From positions 34,514,620 through 34,578,619 of the forward strand of contig OZ026520.1 of the NCBI GenBank assembly GCA_964019695.1: a stretch of 64,000 bases of DNA. Direction: 5' to 3'. The stretch comes from Loripinus fragilis (lineage: Eukaryota > Mollusca > Bivalvia > Lucinida > Lucinidae). A model generated the notes under the pieces. The model ran no database searches, was not told the origin of the DNA, and was given only the letters and a program-made list of their open reading frames with translations. Below, piece by piece: positions 10,795 through 21,461 of the stretch. How positions within the stretch are numbered: position 1 is the first letter of the stretch; every line of letters starts with the position of its first letter. The translations under genes were made by a program, and so were the position numbers.

Positions 10795-11330
10795 TATAAA
10801 CAACTTATGAGTCTGTCTATTCAACCGTTACTAGTAAGTGAAAAGCTCATAACTATTGAACCGCATTATATATTTTGACTAAATTTTGCATATGCATATG
10901 TATGACAAAAACACAATAAAACGTCACATACAAAAGACCTAAGAGGTCAGGTGAACACATGGCTGCAAGATGTCAACATTCGTCTTACCACTGGCATGCA
11001 TATCAGTTTTATTATGGATGTGGCTTTGCATCAGTCCAGTAGGTCATGATCAGTAAGTGAAAATGCTCACAACTCTTGAACCACACGGTATATTTGGATC
11101 AAATTGCATACTTCTTTATTTAAACATTGTCCAGCCACTGGTTTGCAAAACAGTGGCAAGGCTCTAAGGTGAATATAAATGTAGAAATCTGCTGAAAATC
11201 ACAATATCTATTTTAAATTGAAAATTTTAAAAATGAAATCATCAATAACAGCAATATTTTAAGAACTCGGTATCGAAATTTTGCACGACCCACAGGTGTG
11301 CACTACATGTATAATCACTGTGTGAGTCTG
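10795..11330. repeat. dispersed repeat (GTGGTCAGTTAGTGAAAA family), second copy
   Basis: Diverged units with TAGTAAGTGAAAAGCTCATA, GATCAGTAAGTGAAAATGCT and ACCACTGGCATGCATATCA. They lie in the spacer between the two 1 kb inverted elements. Confidence 0.6.
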
Positions 11331-11570
11331 TCTGTCCGTTCAATTTGCTTTCAACACATTCTTTCTGCCACCGAATACTGATAAATCTACGTTCACCATG
11401 GGTCGTCCACATTACAGTCAATTAATTATCAATTTGTTATCTGTAACTTCTACTAATTCGAAACTTAGAAATGGTCCACAACGAATATTTGGGCTATTCC
11501 TAAATACTAAGAATATGTACTCCATCGTAACATCCTTTTCCTGCCCTAAGTAAAACCGTAATGTATACTA

Positions 11571-12550
11571 AAACCAACTGGTAATTGGTCACCTTACATT
11601 TTACGCTAGTTCAGAAAGTGAAACATAGATTAAACAAAATTCATGTTTTCATTAAAAATGACATGTACTTCTTGCACGGACGAAGTTAGAGAAAAGGTAC
11701 CCTCATTTCAAAAAGACACACTTTTTTCTACGATATAACCATAACACAAATTAACATTTTTGTTCGTTTGAAGATGTTACTGGCTAGCGTGATATAGGAA
11801 AAATAAACCTCAAAAGTTTTGATTCCATCGGACTCGTCGTTTTTGCTTCTCAAAAACATAAGACAAACACTTTAAGAAGGTTAATCATTGAAATTTAGCT
11901 TTAAGCTTGCAATTTACATAGAGACTTTGTACTGCTCTGTACGCCTTATTATCAGCGACACTGCATTGAAATTTTCAGCGATGATCTATTATCACTAGAC
12001 GTCACCGTCCGTCTTAAGAATTGAAAACAAAAACAAACATATAATGCCACAAATCGATTTTTAAACTCTCACATTGATACCGGAAGTGTACAGTAGTCGT
12101 AAAACAATAATCGCCAAAAATGGACTAATCAAGTTCTACTGTGTTTTGCCTACAGTGCGCAAATAAAACTAAGTGTATTTAACAATTTTACCAGGAAATA
12201 CTAGTGAATTTAAAAAATCTCGAAAAATTTTGAAAAATGCAACATTTTAAAAATGCGTAAAAAATCCACCATAAGCAAAATTACAATTGTTTAGTGTTTT
12301 TCAAGTCGGACAGACCAGTTTGTAACCACATAAACGTCAATTTTATAAAAACTACTCTCAAACCATTTTCTCAAAAAGTCGATTTTTGCATGTTAACCCA
12401 ATCAACAATGAAGTAACAGAAAACTGTTCAAAAACACTGCTATACGTTTGCCCATTAAAATGCACATATATGGGCAAAAAATCATTTCAAATTTATTAGC
12501 GTTTGGTCAGAAATGATGAGTTTGAAAAGTGACCAATTAGAACTTGGTTT
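11571..12550 (-). mobile_element. ~1.0 kb inverted-repeat element, copy 2, opposite orientation
   Basis: Starts AAACCAACTGGTAATTGGTC and ends GACCAATTAGAACTTGGTTT. It is the reverse complement, with divergence and small indels, of 8923-9948. The pair with its 1.6 kb spacer makes a 3.6 kb inverted repeat within one intron that could fold in the pre-mRNA. Confidence 0.85.
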
Positions 12551-12689
12551 AAGTATATTATTCATTTTAGAACTTTGTTTCAAATACCTTGACGATACAG
12601 AAAATAAGCGAAAGGTAGGATGTACCTATATAAGTCGTTCGTTAAAATAGTTTCCTAACTATAAGGAAAGCTTTTTGTGAAAGCTTATA

Positions 12690-13735
12690 CGTGTACTTGA
12701 ATGACACTCATATTAGTGCCAGTTTATACATGTAATAATATGTACATGTTATTGCCATTTTATAATATTATGCTCCCATATGATAAACATGTTAGTACAA
12801 TTTCCTATACGATACACATGTTGGTTCCACTTAATACACATTTTAGTGCCATTTTATAATATTATTTTCCTATATGATTCACATGTTGGTTCCATTTAAT
12901 AATATTATATCCCTATATGATACACATGTTAGTGCCATTGTATAATATTATGTTCCTATATGATAAAAATATTAGTGCCATTTTATAATGTTATGAACCT
13001 ATATTATACCCATATTAGTGCCATTTTATAATAATATGTTCCTATATTATAGACTTATTAGTGCCATTCTATAATTTTATGTTCCTATATGATAAACATG
13101 TTAGTGCCATTTTATAATGTTAAGTTCCAATATGATACACATGTTAGTTCCATTTCATACTAATATGTTCCTATTTGATACACATGGTAGTGCCATTCGA
13201 TAATATTATGTTCCTATTTAATACACATGGTAATGCCATTCTTTAATATAATGTCCCTATTTGATACACATGGTAGTGCCATTCTATAATATTATATTCC
13301 TATATGATACACATGTCAGTGCCATTTTATAATATTAAGATCCTATATGATACACATGTCAGTGCCATTTTATAATATTATTTTCCTATATGATACACAT
13401 GTCAGTGCCATTTTATAATATTAAGACACTATATGATACACATGTTAGTGCCATTTCCTATATGATACACATCTTGGTTCCATTTAATAGAATTATGTTC
13501 CTATATGATACACATTTCAGTGCCATTTTATAATGTTATGTTCCTATATGGTACACATGTTAGTGAAATTATATAATATTATGTTCCTATATGATACACA
13601 TGTCAGTGCCATTTTATAATATTATGTTCCTATATGATACGCATGTTAGTGCCATTTTATAATATTATGTTCCTATATGATACACATATTAGTGCCATTT
13701 TATGATATTATGTTCCAAGTTAGTGCCATTTTATC
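12690..13735. repeat. ~43 bp minisatellite, about 23 copies
   Basis: Each unit contains TTCCTATATGATACACATGT, then TAGTGCCATTTTATAATATT. Unit length is mostly 43 bp, with shortened units near 12820 and 13450 and point variants such as CATGTCAG or CATGGTAG in neighbouring units, a pattern that suggests local duplication. It is intronic and is followed 327 bp later by the last exon of the GXYLT-like gene. Confidence 0.9.
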
Positions 13736-13826
13736 TAATGCAATTCTTAATTATGGAAAAAGCACATAACATCCTTGTGAGCGAGCGCACACACAGGTGT
13801 GTATGTGACGAACAGTGCGCTTTATT

Positions 13827-14037
13827 TACAGTAAAACCTACCTTGTGCGGCCGGTCAAAAAGAAGGCCAAAAGGAATTGTCAATGCTGATTTTTGCTAAA
13901 TGCATGTCATAAGTATTGCAGAATGCTCCAAGAGAGCATTCTGCAATACTTTTGACCTTCATTAAGCTACCATTTGTCTCATTAAGACCATTGTTTTGTA
14001 TATTCTTGAGTGACCTCTTAAGACAGGTTTTACTGTA
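13827..14037. mobile_element. Tc1/mariner-like MITE, ~210 bp
   Basis: Inverted ends TACAGTAAAACCT (13827-13839) and AGGTTTTACTGTA (14025-14037), with TA at both edges as expected for a Tc1/mariner target. A perfect internal hairpin GTATTGCAGAATGCTC/GAGCATTCTGCAATAC lies at 13914-13950. It ends only 24 bp before the last GXYLT exon, so it supplies part of the region upstream of that acceptor. Confidence 0.75.
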
Positions 14038-14061
14038 TATATTTACTGTTTATCATTTCAG

Positions 14062-14199
14062 TTTGACCTGGATCTTAATGTGGTATCTGACCTTATTCCG
14101 TTTGTTGATGTCCATATGGCTGGAGTAACAGCTACAGAGTGCGGACAAAAATCTGTCTTTATGAAGCAAGTTCACGAAAGATCTAAATCTCTGAATTAA
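14062..14199 (+). CDS. GXYLT-like glycosyltransferase family 8, terminal exon
   Basis: The acceptor TATCATTTCAG ends at 14061 and the exon begins on a whole codon, matching the phase 0 donor at 4468. It encodes 45 residues from FDLDLNVVSDLIPFVD through TECGQKSVFMKQVHERSKSL to a TAA stop at 14197-14199. The Cys-Gly followed by a basic, amphipathic tail has the same place and character as the end of GXYLT proteins. The first residues alone would not identify the family, so the assignment relies on phase, order and the two preceding exons. A small transposon begins 25 bp after the stop, in the presumed 3' UTR. I could not identify a polyadenylation signal. Confidence 0.7.
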   Translation, partial: FDLDLNVVSDLIPFVDVHMAGVTATECGQKSVFMKQVHERSKSLN

Positions 14200-14224
14200 G
14201 CGCTAAATGTCTATAGAGAAATCT

Positions 14225-14360
14225 AGGTGAGTGTCTTTTGATATCAAGTCACCAGACAAGGCTTTGAGAACGCTTGTTGACATCGAGAGGCTTGCCGAGC
14301 AATTCAACAATCGTTTGCAAAGTCGAGCCTGGTAAACGTGATGTCAAAAGACGCAAACCT
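14225..14360. mobile_element. small inverted-repeat element in the presumed 3' UTR
   Basis: Termini AGGTGAGTGTCTTTTGATAT and GATGTCAAAAGACGC-AAACCT are inverted. The interior contains ACAAGGCTTTGAGAACGC and GAGGCTTGCCGAGCAATTC. A larger relative at 58463-58894 has the same GATATCAAAGACGCTCACCT end but an expanded tandem core. Confidence 0.7.
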
Positions 14361-14362
14361 GC

Positions 14363-14614
14363 GCCCGAAATAACAATGCCTCCTCAAAGTTAAGGAAGAC
14401 TTAAGTTAAGTTATGTTTTTAGGATGCGAAAAATAACGTTTAAAAATGACTAAAATCAATATAGTTTCTTTTTTTCTGAAGATCACAATGATATGTTTGA
14501 CCACAAGTAACACATCGTTCAAGGCCATTTATTTAGCTTTTAATATAGCATGTTGAAATATCGATACTTAACTTAAGTCGTCCTTAATTTAAAGGAGCCA
14601 TTGTAATTCCGGGC
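14363..14614. mobile_element. 252 bp MITE with ~46 bp terminal inverted repeats
   Basis: The left end GCCCGAAATAACAATG with GACTTAAGTTAAG pairs with the right end CTTAACTTAAGTCGTCCTT with CATTGTAATTCCGGGC. It immediately follows the previous element. Confidence 0.8.
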
Positions 14615-14961
14615 CCTGGTATTCTATTTATCAGTTTACCCATTGTTTCACTCTTCAAACTAGCGATTATGACATAATTCTTGATTTTTGGGTTCATTCA
14701 ACGTAATTAGCGACGTAATTCAAAAAGTGCAACGTTATCATGACCTGATAAAGGCACATGCCGTGAGATAGCCAACGTTTATCAGGCAAAGTGCAACAAA
14801 ACAGTTAATATGAGAGGTAACTGATGTACTACACGTCTATCCAATTTTATCCTGTAATCTGCAACATTCTAGTTGTACGGATGTATTCTCAATCAACGTA
14901 GGAAACAGTGCGAATCCTTATCAGAGAGCTTCATCCAAAGCAAGCTGACCTGAATCTACAC

Positions 14962-15057
14962 CCAGCAGGTACATTACGTAAAACAACGTCGTATCGACGT
15001 CAATGCGACATCAAGACGTCTCATTGACGATGATTTAAGGTAATGAGCCTGCTGGGC
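14962..15057. repeat. short inverted repeat with CCCAGCAGG ends
   Basis: CCCAGCAGGTACATTACG and GTAATGAGCCTGCTGGG flank an interior rich in ACGTC and GACGT. It looks like a MITE of about 96 bp. Confidence 0.6.
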
Positions 15058-16255
15058 AGTGATTTTCAATAGGAAAAATCCTCGTTTAGCAGGTAAAGTG
15101 TTAAGACATAATATAACAATCAATTTCAGTTTTAAGTATGTTATATTCGGTATCACGGAAAGAACAAATTGTATAGAAACCCAGGTCAAGAATTTAATTA
15201 TATTGCTCTGAAAATATTTTATATTCAAAAACAAATACCAAGGAACTCAACCAACATTAGAACATTTTAAGTTGTTCTTAAGTCAAAGATTTAAGGTAGA
15301 AAAATATATTTATTTTACAAATGATAGAATTGCCCAATTCGACAGAAAATGAGGGAACCTAAAAACATTAATAGATTAATAGACTATTAAAAACATAAAC
15401 ATAAAGGCAACTACTCTCTCTCTCTCTCTCTCGTATTAATATATTGTTACCAAAGCAAGTGGCAAATCTCTACTTCATAATATGTGAATATTCTTCGAAT
15501 ATCTTCTTTCAAAACTTCAAATTATCTAGACGCCACGCACTTGGTTCTTTCTAATTCCCTTTATTCCCTCTCTTTTTTTCTACCCACCCCCTCCTTCTTC
15601 TCATAAATTGTTTCTGAAGCCACCTTGTAAAACATATTAAGGGATGATAATATATGAATGTCAACTAGTCACACATCATGCTTAACAAAACGTGACAAAA
15701 TGTGTTTTCTGTACCATTTCAAATAATGCCTATGTAGAACCGTTGTCAGAGTCTGGATATCCACCCCAGCTGATACACTGAGTACTGAAGTTTCGTCAGT
15801 ATTAGGGATTCTGGAAGATAGGCATATATACTAAAAGGCATTTTCTCATGTTTTACCCATTTTGTGGTACCATATTATCCTTATTTTACAGTATGACTAC
15901 TTAAAACTTGTGTATGGTAAAATGTATTACGCCTATATATGTTATATGATGTTGTTTCTGAAATAAAATAATTAATCACAAAAAGGTTAAGTGTTAAACC
16001 GAAGCTTAAATTGTTTGTCAATCAGTGTAACTTCAGACAGTGTGTACATACAGACAAAGCATTTCACACAGTAACGATTCAGATGAGAAGACATGGTCGT
16101 CACCTAATGATATTCTTTGTTTACCTAGTTGCTTTTGAATACAAAAACTTACCTGTGTGAGACATAGTGTCGCTAATGTGCAGTTGTACTCGAATGATTT
16201 GGCATACAGCAGGCTATTATTTGTTTCTGGGACAGCGAATTATTTTCGTTATGGT
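15058..16255. other. intergenic sequence without recognised genes
   Basis: A CT microsatellite lies at 15413-15433 and AATAAAATAATTAAT near 15961. I see no supported exon or transposon. Confidence 0.5.
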
Positions 16256-16260
16256 CACTT

Positions 16261-16380
16261 ATGGCATATGAAATTTATCTGTTATCTATGTCATGATTTT
16301 ATAAAGTGGTTCAAACAGATAACAGATAAATTTCATATGCCATGTATAAATATTATATGAGCTCTGACGCGAGAAAACCT
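16261..16380. repeat. inverted repeat made from a composite-unit fragment
   Basis: ATGGCATATGAAATTTATCT at 16261 is repeated inverted at 16325-16344, with arms of 27 bp and a spacer of about 30 bp. The right arm and what follows (GTGGTTCAAACAG, AATTTCATATGC, TATATGAGC, GACGCGAGAAAA) match part of the units at 26150-26290 and 37320-37430, so this is a small outlying copy. Confidence 0.65.
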
Positions 16381-16794
16381 GTCTTCTAGGTTTCTGATCA
16401 GTTCATAACAATATCAGCATGCTCAGCTACAGAGACTAACTAGAATGGTGAATTTTTGCTTGTAGCAAGTTTTGACAACGGAAATAACAAAGGAGCTGAT
16501 TAAACCGCACAGATGCCAAGGCTGATTTGCACCTTTGCTGTTCGCAAACCCCAGAAGACAGGGTTTCTCCCATCGAGGCCAAATATACTTTTGTCAAGGA
16601 ATACTTCAAGCCAGTTCCTAGATATGCAGACAATACCAAAGAGTTATAACAAGTGGTTTTGGCTGTTGAAATGAATTAATTTCTTGATAAATTGTAAAAT
16701 GTAATGGCTTCAATTAACATCTTTTGCTGACACATATGTCGAAGAAAAAATATTAATCCCTCAATAGTGTACTAATTGATTCTTCTTTCTATTT

Positions 16795-17338
16795 CGATGC
16801 ATTGATTTGGGATGGCCCATTTTATAGCCAAAGGAATCCAAAATATCCTAACAAGCACATTAAGAGGAATCTCAGATTAATAAGATTTTTACCATCTTTA
16901 CCTAACATTTGTACATTCTTTTGCAACATATGTGGAGTAATAGGTACTTTTTTGATAACTGGTTTAGTCAAAATTCTTTCAGCTACTTCCTTCATCCTTA
17001 CAACAATGCTAGCTTTACAAGGATCATCACAGTCACAAATTTGATGAACCCAGCTAATAGAATACAAAACATTGTTCAGAACAGCCATTGAAACTTGTTT
17101 ATCAATCAAATCAGAAATGAATAGCATCAGATATTTTTGGTAACCAGAAAAACAGATAATTTAAATTCTTGGCACCACTTGGTCCATCTTTTATAACCCA
17201 TTGTATATGATTTAAAAGTGTTCTCGGAAATAGAAGATTTAAGAACCTCTTTGATCTTTGTAACTAGATTGTTTAATTCTGCATTGCTGAAAGATTTCGC
17301 CATGTCTATAAATTCTGTGACCATTTGAGTTAAATCTG
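16795..17338 (-). pseudogene. tyrosine recombinase (Crypton/DIRS-like), N-terminal half, decayed
   Basis: Two minus-strand frames join across a frameshift near 17127. The first (17324 to 17130) has SENTFKSYTMGYKRWTKWCQ and FKLSVFLVTKN. The second (17120 to 16805) has DLIDKQVSMAVLNNVLYSIS, WVHQICDCDDPCKASIV, ILTKPVIKKVPITPHMLQ and MCLLGYFGFL. Order and character match the SAM-like core-binding domain of eukaryotic tyrosine recombinases, where WxKWC, a DPC or DPT segment, RPV-KK-P-T and LLG-GFLR recur. Homology ends just where the catalytic Arg-His-Tyr domain should start, and stops follow, so no active enzyme is encoded. An acceptor-like TTTTACAG precedes the first frame at 17338. On its strand, the array at 17439-18300 lies directly upstream. 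Confidence 0.65.
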
Positions 17339-17438
17339 TAAAATTTATATAATAAAACGAAAATCAGTATTAATTATAATACTTGTTTCGCATGAATTTA
17401 TAAATCTAATTTATATAATCTCTAAACTGAGATGCTAA

Positions 17439-18300
17439 AACAACCGAGAAGCGTCAAACCCATTTTTAGTTTATCACATTGGATATCTCATCAAAGACTA
17501 ACTATAAACCGCATCTCGCTAGACAAGAAGCGCTAAGCCCATTCTGTTTTTGTATTAGTTTATAAAAATTAGTTTGGTAACCTCAAATCTGCAAAATACT
17601 AAAACAACCCAGAAGCGTCACACCCATTCTTGGTTAATCACTTTTGGAGTCTGACCAAATACTTCTCGCCAAACAAGAAACGCCAAGCCCGTTCTTGTTT
17701 TGCATAAGTTCATAAAAGTTTATTATAGTAATCTCAAATCTCATGATACTGAAACAACCAAGAAGCATCACACCCATTCTCGGTTAAATCACTTATGGAG
17801 TCAGACCAAATACGTCTCTTCAAACAGGAAGCACCAGGCCCATTTTTGGTTCACATAAGTTCATAAAAAATATTTTAGTAATCTCAAATCTCATAATACT
17901 GAAACTACCAAGAAGCGTCACACCCATTCTTGGCTAATCACTTTTGGAGTCTGACCAAGTACATCTCGCCAAACAAGAGCGCCAAGCCCATTCTTGTTTA
18001 TAGAAGTTCATTTTAATAATCTCAAATCTCATAATACTGAAACAACCAAGAAGCATCACACCCATTCTTGGTTAATCACTTTGAATTCTGACCAAAGGCG
18101 TCTCGCCAGACAGGAAGCGCTAAGCCCATTCTTTTTTAGTATAAAATTTAGTAATCTCAAATATTGAAACAACCAAGAAGCGTCATACCCATTCTTGGTT
18201 AATCACTTTAGATTCTGTCCAAAGACAAATCTACATTATATAAACCACGTCTCACCAAACAAGAAGCGCCAAGCCCATTCTTGTTTCATGTGAACTCATG
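17439..18300. repeat. tandem array (125-163 bp, six units) of paired hairpin motifs
   Basis: Units start near 17439, 17602, 17752, 17903, 18042 and 18167. Each holds two related palindromic motifs. Type A is CCAAGAA-GCGTCACACCCA-TTCTTGG. Type B, about 70 bp later, is ACAAGAA-GCGCCAAGCCCA-TTCTTGT. The outer stem pair is C-G in A and A-T in B, so pairing is kept while sequence changes, and the 12-base loop is the most constant part. AT-rich linkers (ATCTCAAATCTCATAATACT) separate the units. Confidence 0.85.
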
Positions 18301-18360
18301 AAATTTAGTTTCGTTATCTCAAAACCGCGATTGCTAACTTCTCTTTCTTGGTTTATCATT

Positions 18361-19189
18361 TAAGGTAGTACTGTACTCACCGGCATATGTCCAAAAGTGT
18401 TTTATCTTTTAATATATTATAATATAGACTTATACTTATAATCTAAGACAAAAAACAATACCTCACCGTTCTTTTAAAATTTTATTTGATGTCAAAAACT
18501 GCAAAATCGCAGGTTTTTGAAATAAACAAACACAAATTTTGTTAACAAATAAACAAGAAACGCATACAGTTTTTTTTCAGAACAAATACTACTCACACCA
18601 GAGATATAAATAAAAACAAAAAATAGTGAAAATAACATGTATTTACACAATTTATTTAGCAAAATCCTAATTAAGTCAAACGAATAAATGCCAAAAAAAA
18701 CATTAATATTCAAAATAAACATATCAGAAAATGTAGCTGGAACAACAAAAAACATACTTTTACAAAGATATTTTCATGAAGAATCTAATGATTGAATAAA
18801 AAATATGTGTCACCGTGCTCGGTTTTTTGTTTTGGTGACTTTTCTGAAAAATCCTGAAAAAAATAAAGACTAATAAGTGTTGTCTCCCCTTTCAACCAAT
18901 TTTTTTGTTTGTCTACGCCCTATGTATATCACTGGGCGGAGGCATAGCTATTATTGATTAAGCACTGACAAATGGGCGTAGAAAATGACAAAAAAGATTT
19001 TGACCTAGCATATGTGACCCAGCACATTACATTATGATTCTCATTAAAGCATGGCTATAGCATGTCTTGATACTTTGATGCTTTCTTACACGTAGGATTT
19101 ATGTAGATAAAAGCTAAAAATTATAGCTTTATTCCTGATGCATAGATCTAAATGTCATTTAAAGAATAAACTTACAAATATGCAATAAG
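18361..19189. other. AT-rich sequence without genes
   Basis: One weak inverted repeat (TTGTTTGTCTACGCCC at 18906 against GGGCGTAGAAAATGACAAA at 18974) suggests a degraded small element. Nothing else is supported. Confidence 0.45.
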
Positions 19190-19354
19190 AGGATAAAACA
19201 TTCTTTTCCTTGTATTAATGTTTGGCAAGCCTGAATGTGATGTGTTGCAACCAGAACCACACAGCGGTGAGGCCTGCAACACATTATCGCACAAGGGCTT
19301 GACACACGTTAATATACAGAAAGGAATGTCATATTGTCATTGTTATATATTATA

Positions 19355-19819
19355 GGACTTTTGGGGTACCGTAAAGGTGGCAACTTTAATTTTCATATCT
19401 GGGCGTGGTTCGGTTATTTCAACTGCTCAAGAATGGAAATCAGGTTCTATCCATTGGTTAAGCGTTTAGAAGTTGCTTGAGCCGCACAGGTCTGCGTGCA
19501 TTTCCTGAAAGTCCTGTCTGTTAATGCACTGAACCCACATTTATAAACCCTTAAAGCGTATATTACAACACAATCGTATGTTTTTATCGTCTATTGAAAT
19601 ATTATGAAGCCTTTTAAACAAACAGTGTAGATCTAGAGCAGACTGCTCACCTAGAGCAGTCTGATCTGGGTCCACAATGTATGCCTCTATACTAATGTTA
19701 AACGATAAACAAACACTTTCGAATGTAGTTATAACACCTCATTTTCAGATTTTACCTATGTCTAAAGTAGACTAATAAGGCAGTCATGAGGTGCCGCCTT
19801 TACAGTATCCAAAAAGTTC
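19355..19819. mobile_element. MITE with GTAAAGGYGGC terminal inverted repeats, copy 2
   Basis: Left end GGACTTTTGGGGTACCGTAA and right end TTTACAGTATCCAAAAAGTTC are inverted repeats of about 26 bp. The interior parallels the copy at 4483-5035, with GGGCGTGGTTCGGTTATTTC and the GATCTAGAGCAGACTGCTC palindromic segment. The second duplication unit (near 21085-21095) lacks it, giving an empty site. Confidence 0.8.
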
Positions 19820-19887
19820 TAGAATACTTTCCTTTCAAGCAAAAGCATTTCCAAAAAAAAATGTCTACTGTAACATCGTGAAGCATA

Positions 19888-20093
19888 CAACAAAACCACA
19901 ACTTATAGGCGCAATCGAAAACATCAATACTATCGACGATTATAGACCAAAAATAGTTAGAATCATAGTTTGTTTTATTACCATCACTCATCGAACAGGC
20001 GACACTTTGTAATCAAAACACTGTTTCTGGCGAGTTTTGATCCGCGTTCAACAATGGTTAAGAGTTTTTTAGATTGCTCACTATCCGGAGTGG
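19888..20093. mobile_element. palindromic MITE (GATAGGCGGCAATCGAAAAC family), copy a
   Basis: Starts ACTTATAGGCGCAATCGAAA and closes TTAGATTGCTCACTATCCGG; the interior has ACTATCGACGATTATAGACC. It is a diverged member of the family at 20191, 21267 and 54080. Confidence 0.6.
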
Positions 20094-20190
20094 AAACAAA
20101 ATTTTTTTCAACAGAAACATGACTGTAAAATGTAGATAACTCCTAGCTCTTGTTTCAGATTGTTTTGGTTACGTATTCATTGTATCAATA

Positions 20191-20377
20191 CACATCCCGG
20201 ATAGGTGGCAATCGAAAACGTTTATTCTATCGACGAACGTAGATCAAATACCGTTAGAAACAGACTTTTTGGATTGCAGTTTGTTTGCCTGACTAGCGAC
20301 AAATGGTAAATTCTAGCGATTTGCGATCCACGTTCATCGATTGTTCAGAGCCTTCTCGATTGTAGCCTATCCGATGT
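20191..20377. mobile_element. palindromic MITE (GATAGGCGGCAATCGAAAAC family), copy b
   Basis: CACATCCCGGATAGGTGGCA on the left mirrors TTGTAGCCTATCCGATGT on the right. Inside are CTATCGACGAACGTAGATCA and a GCGACAAATGG centre. Confidence 0.75.
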
Positions 20378-20751
20378 AATAAAGTAGCGTATCTTATGAT
20401 AATTGAATATTTTGGTCATTTCTCAATAAAGCATTAAGCGACGGTATCTTAACTCGCAGAGGATATCCGTGAGCAGGTTGAAATAGCAATTAAGCCCTCT
20501 GCAGTCATGTTATATCGGAAATAAAGCCCGCGGTCAGTGATTGGTCAATGATCAACCAAAATATGACACATTATTAAATAAAATGTACAATTGTCAGCGA
20601 TTGAAACACCTCAAGTTCCTATAGTAAACACTTATTATAAGGTATATATCAATAAAAGGATGATACATTCTTCTGTCTATTAACGTTTGCCAAGCCCAAA
20701 TGAGATAATGTATTGTAGCCTTAATCATGAAGCTGTGAGGGCTGCACCAAG

Positions 20752-21035
20752 TGCGGATCCAGAGGGAGGGGCAGGGGGTCCGGAGCCCCTCTGGAAAATC
20801 ACAAATTATATGGGTTTCTATAGGGAATAAGCAATTGGACACCCCCTGGGAAAAGTTGGACCCCCTGGAAAAAATTGGACCCCATCTGGAGCCTTGAAAA
20901 ACGATATATTTCTTTGAAATTGACCATTTGACTTCTGTAAAATAAGCTGAGGACTAAAAAATTGTTGTCAGAGCTTTTTTGTCAGACTGACCTGGACCCT
21001 CCCCTTCCCCTGATAAAAATTCCTGGATCCGCGCA
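20752..21035. mobile_element. MITE with GCGGATCCAG ends
   Basis: TGCGGATCCAGAGGGAGGGG on the left is mirrored by CCTGGATCCGCGCA on the right, with GACCCTCCCCTTCCCCTG also pairing inward. Several TTGGACCCCCTGG motifs lie inside. It interrupts the fold-back segment of duplication unit 2. A worn fragment is seen near 52833-52865. Confidence 0.75.
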
Positions 21036-21266
21036 TCTGTACCATGCTTGCCAACCGTTAATATACAGAAAAGAATGTTATATTGTCATATATCTTCCTT
21101 TCAGGCACATGCAGATCCAATTAATTTTATTAAAATGTATGCAGAAATGTCCATTTTATCATCATGAAACATGCAACGAAACAAAATAATTTTTTCAACA
21201 GAAACATGAAATAACTCCTAGCCCTTGTATCAGATTGTTTTGGCTACGTCTTCAGTATATCAAAAA

Positions 21267-21461
21267 CACACTAGATAGGCGACAATCGAAAACGTTAATG
21301 CTATCGACGAACGTAGTTAAATATTGTAAGTAACAAAATTTTGGATTGTTGTTTGTAGTCCGATAGGCAACAAATGGCAATCACAAACACTGTTTCTAGC
21401 AATTTGTTATCAGCATTCATCGATTGTTTAGACTGTTTTTTATTGCTGCCTATCCGGTGTG
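21267..21461. mobile_element. palindromic MITE (GATAGGCGGCAATCGAAAAC family), copy c
   Basis: CACACTAGATAGGCGACAAT on the left mirrors ATTGCTGCCTATCCGGTGTG on the right. Inside are GCTATCGACGAACGTAG and GATAGGCAACAAATGGCAAT. Confidence 0.75.

Larger units (their letters stand above)
19190..20450 (+). repeat. ~0.8 kb direct duplication, unit 1 (with a MITE insertion)
   Basis: The unit starts with a fold-back segment. CATTCTTTTCCTTGTATTAA and TGGCAAGCC pair with GGGCTTGACACACGTTAAT and CAGAAAGGAATGT around TGTGTTGCA/TGCAACACA. It continues through the palindromic MITEs at 19888 and 20191 to TTTCTCAATAAAGCATTAA. The same order occurs at 20650-21515. A MITE at 19355-19819 is present only in this unit. 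Confidence 0.7.

Noticed and set aside
12690..13735. CRISPR-like regular array
   Set aside because: Units are contiguous 43 bp minisatellite repeats without unique spacers, in a eukaryotic intron.
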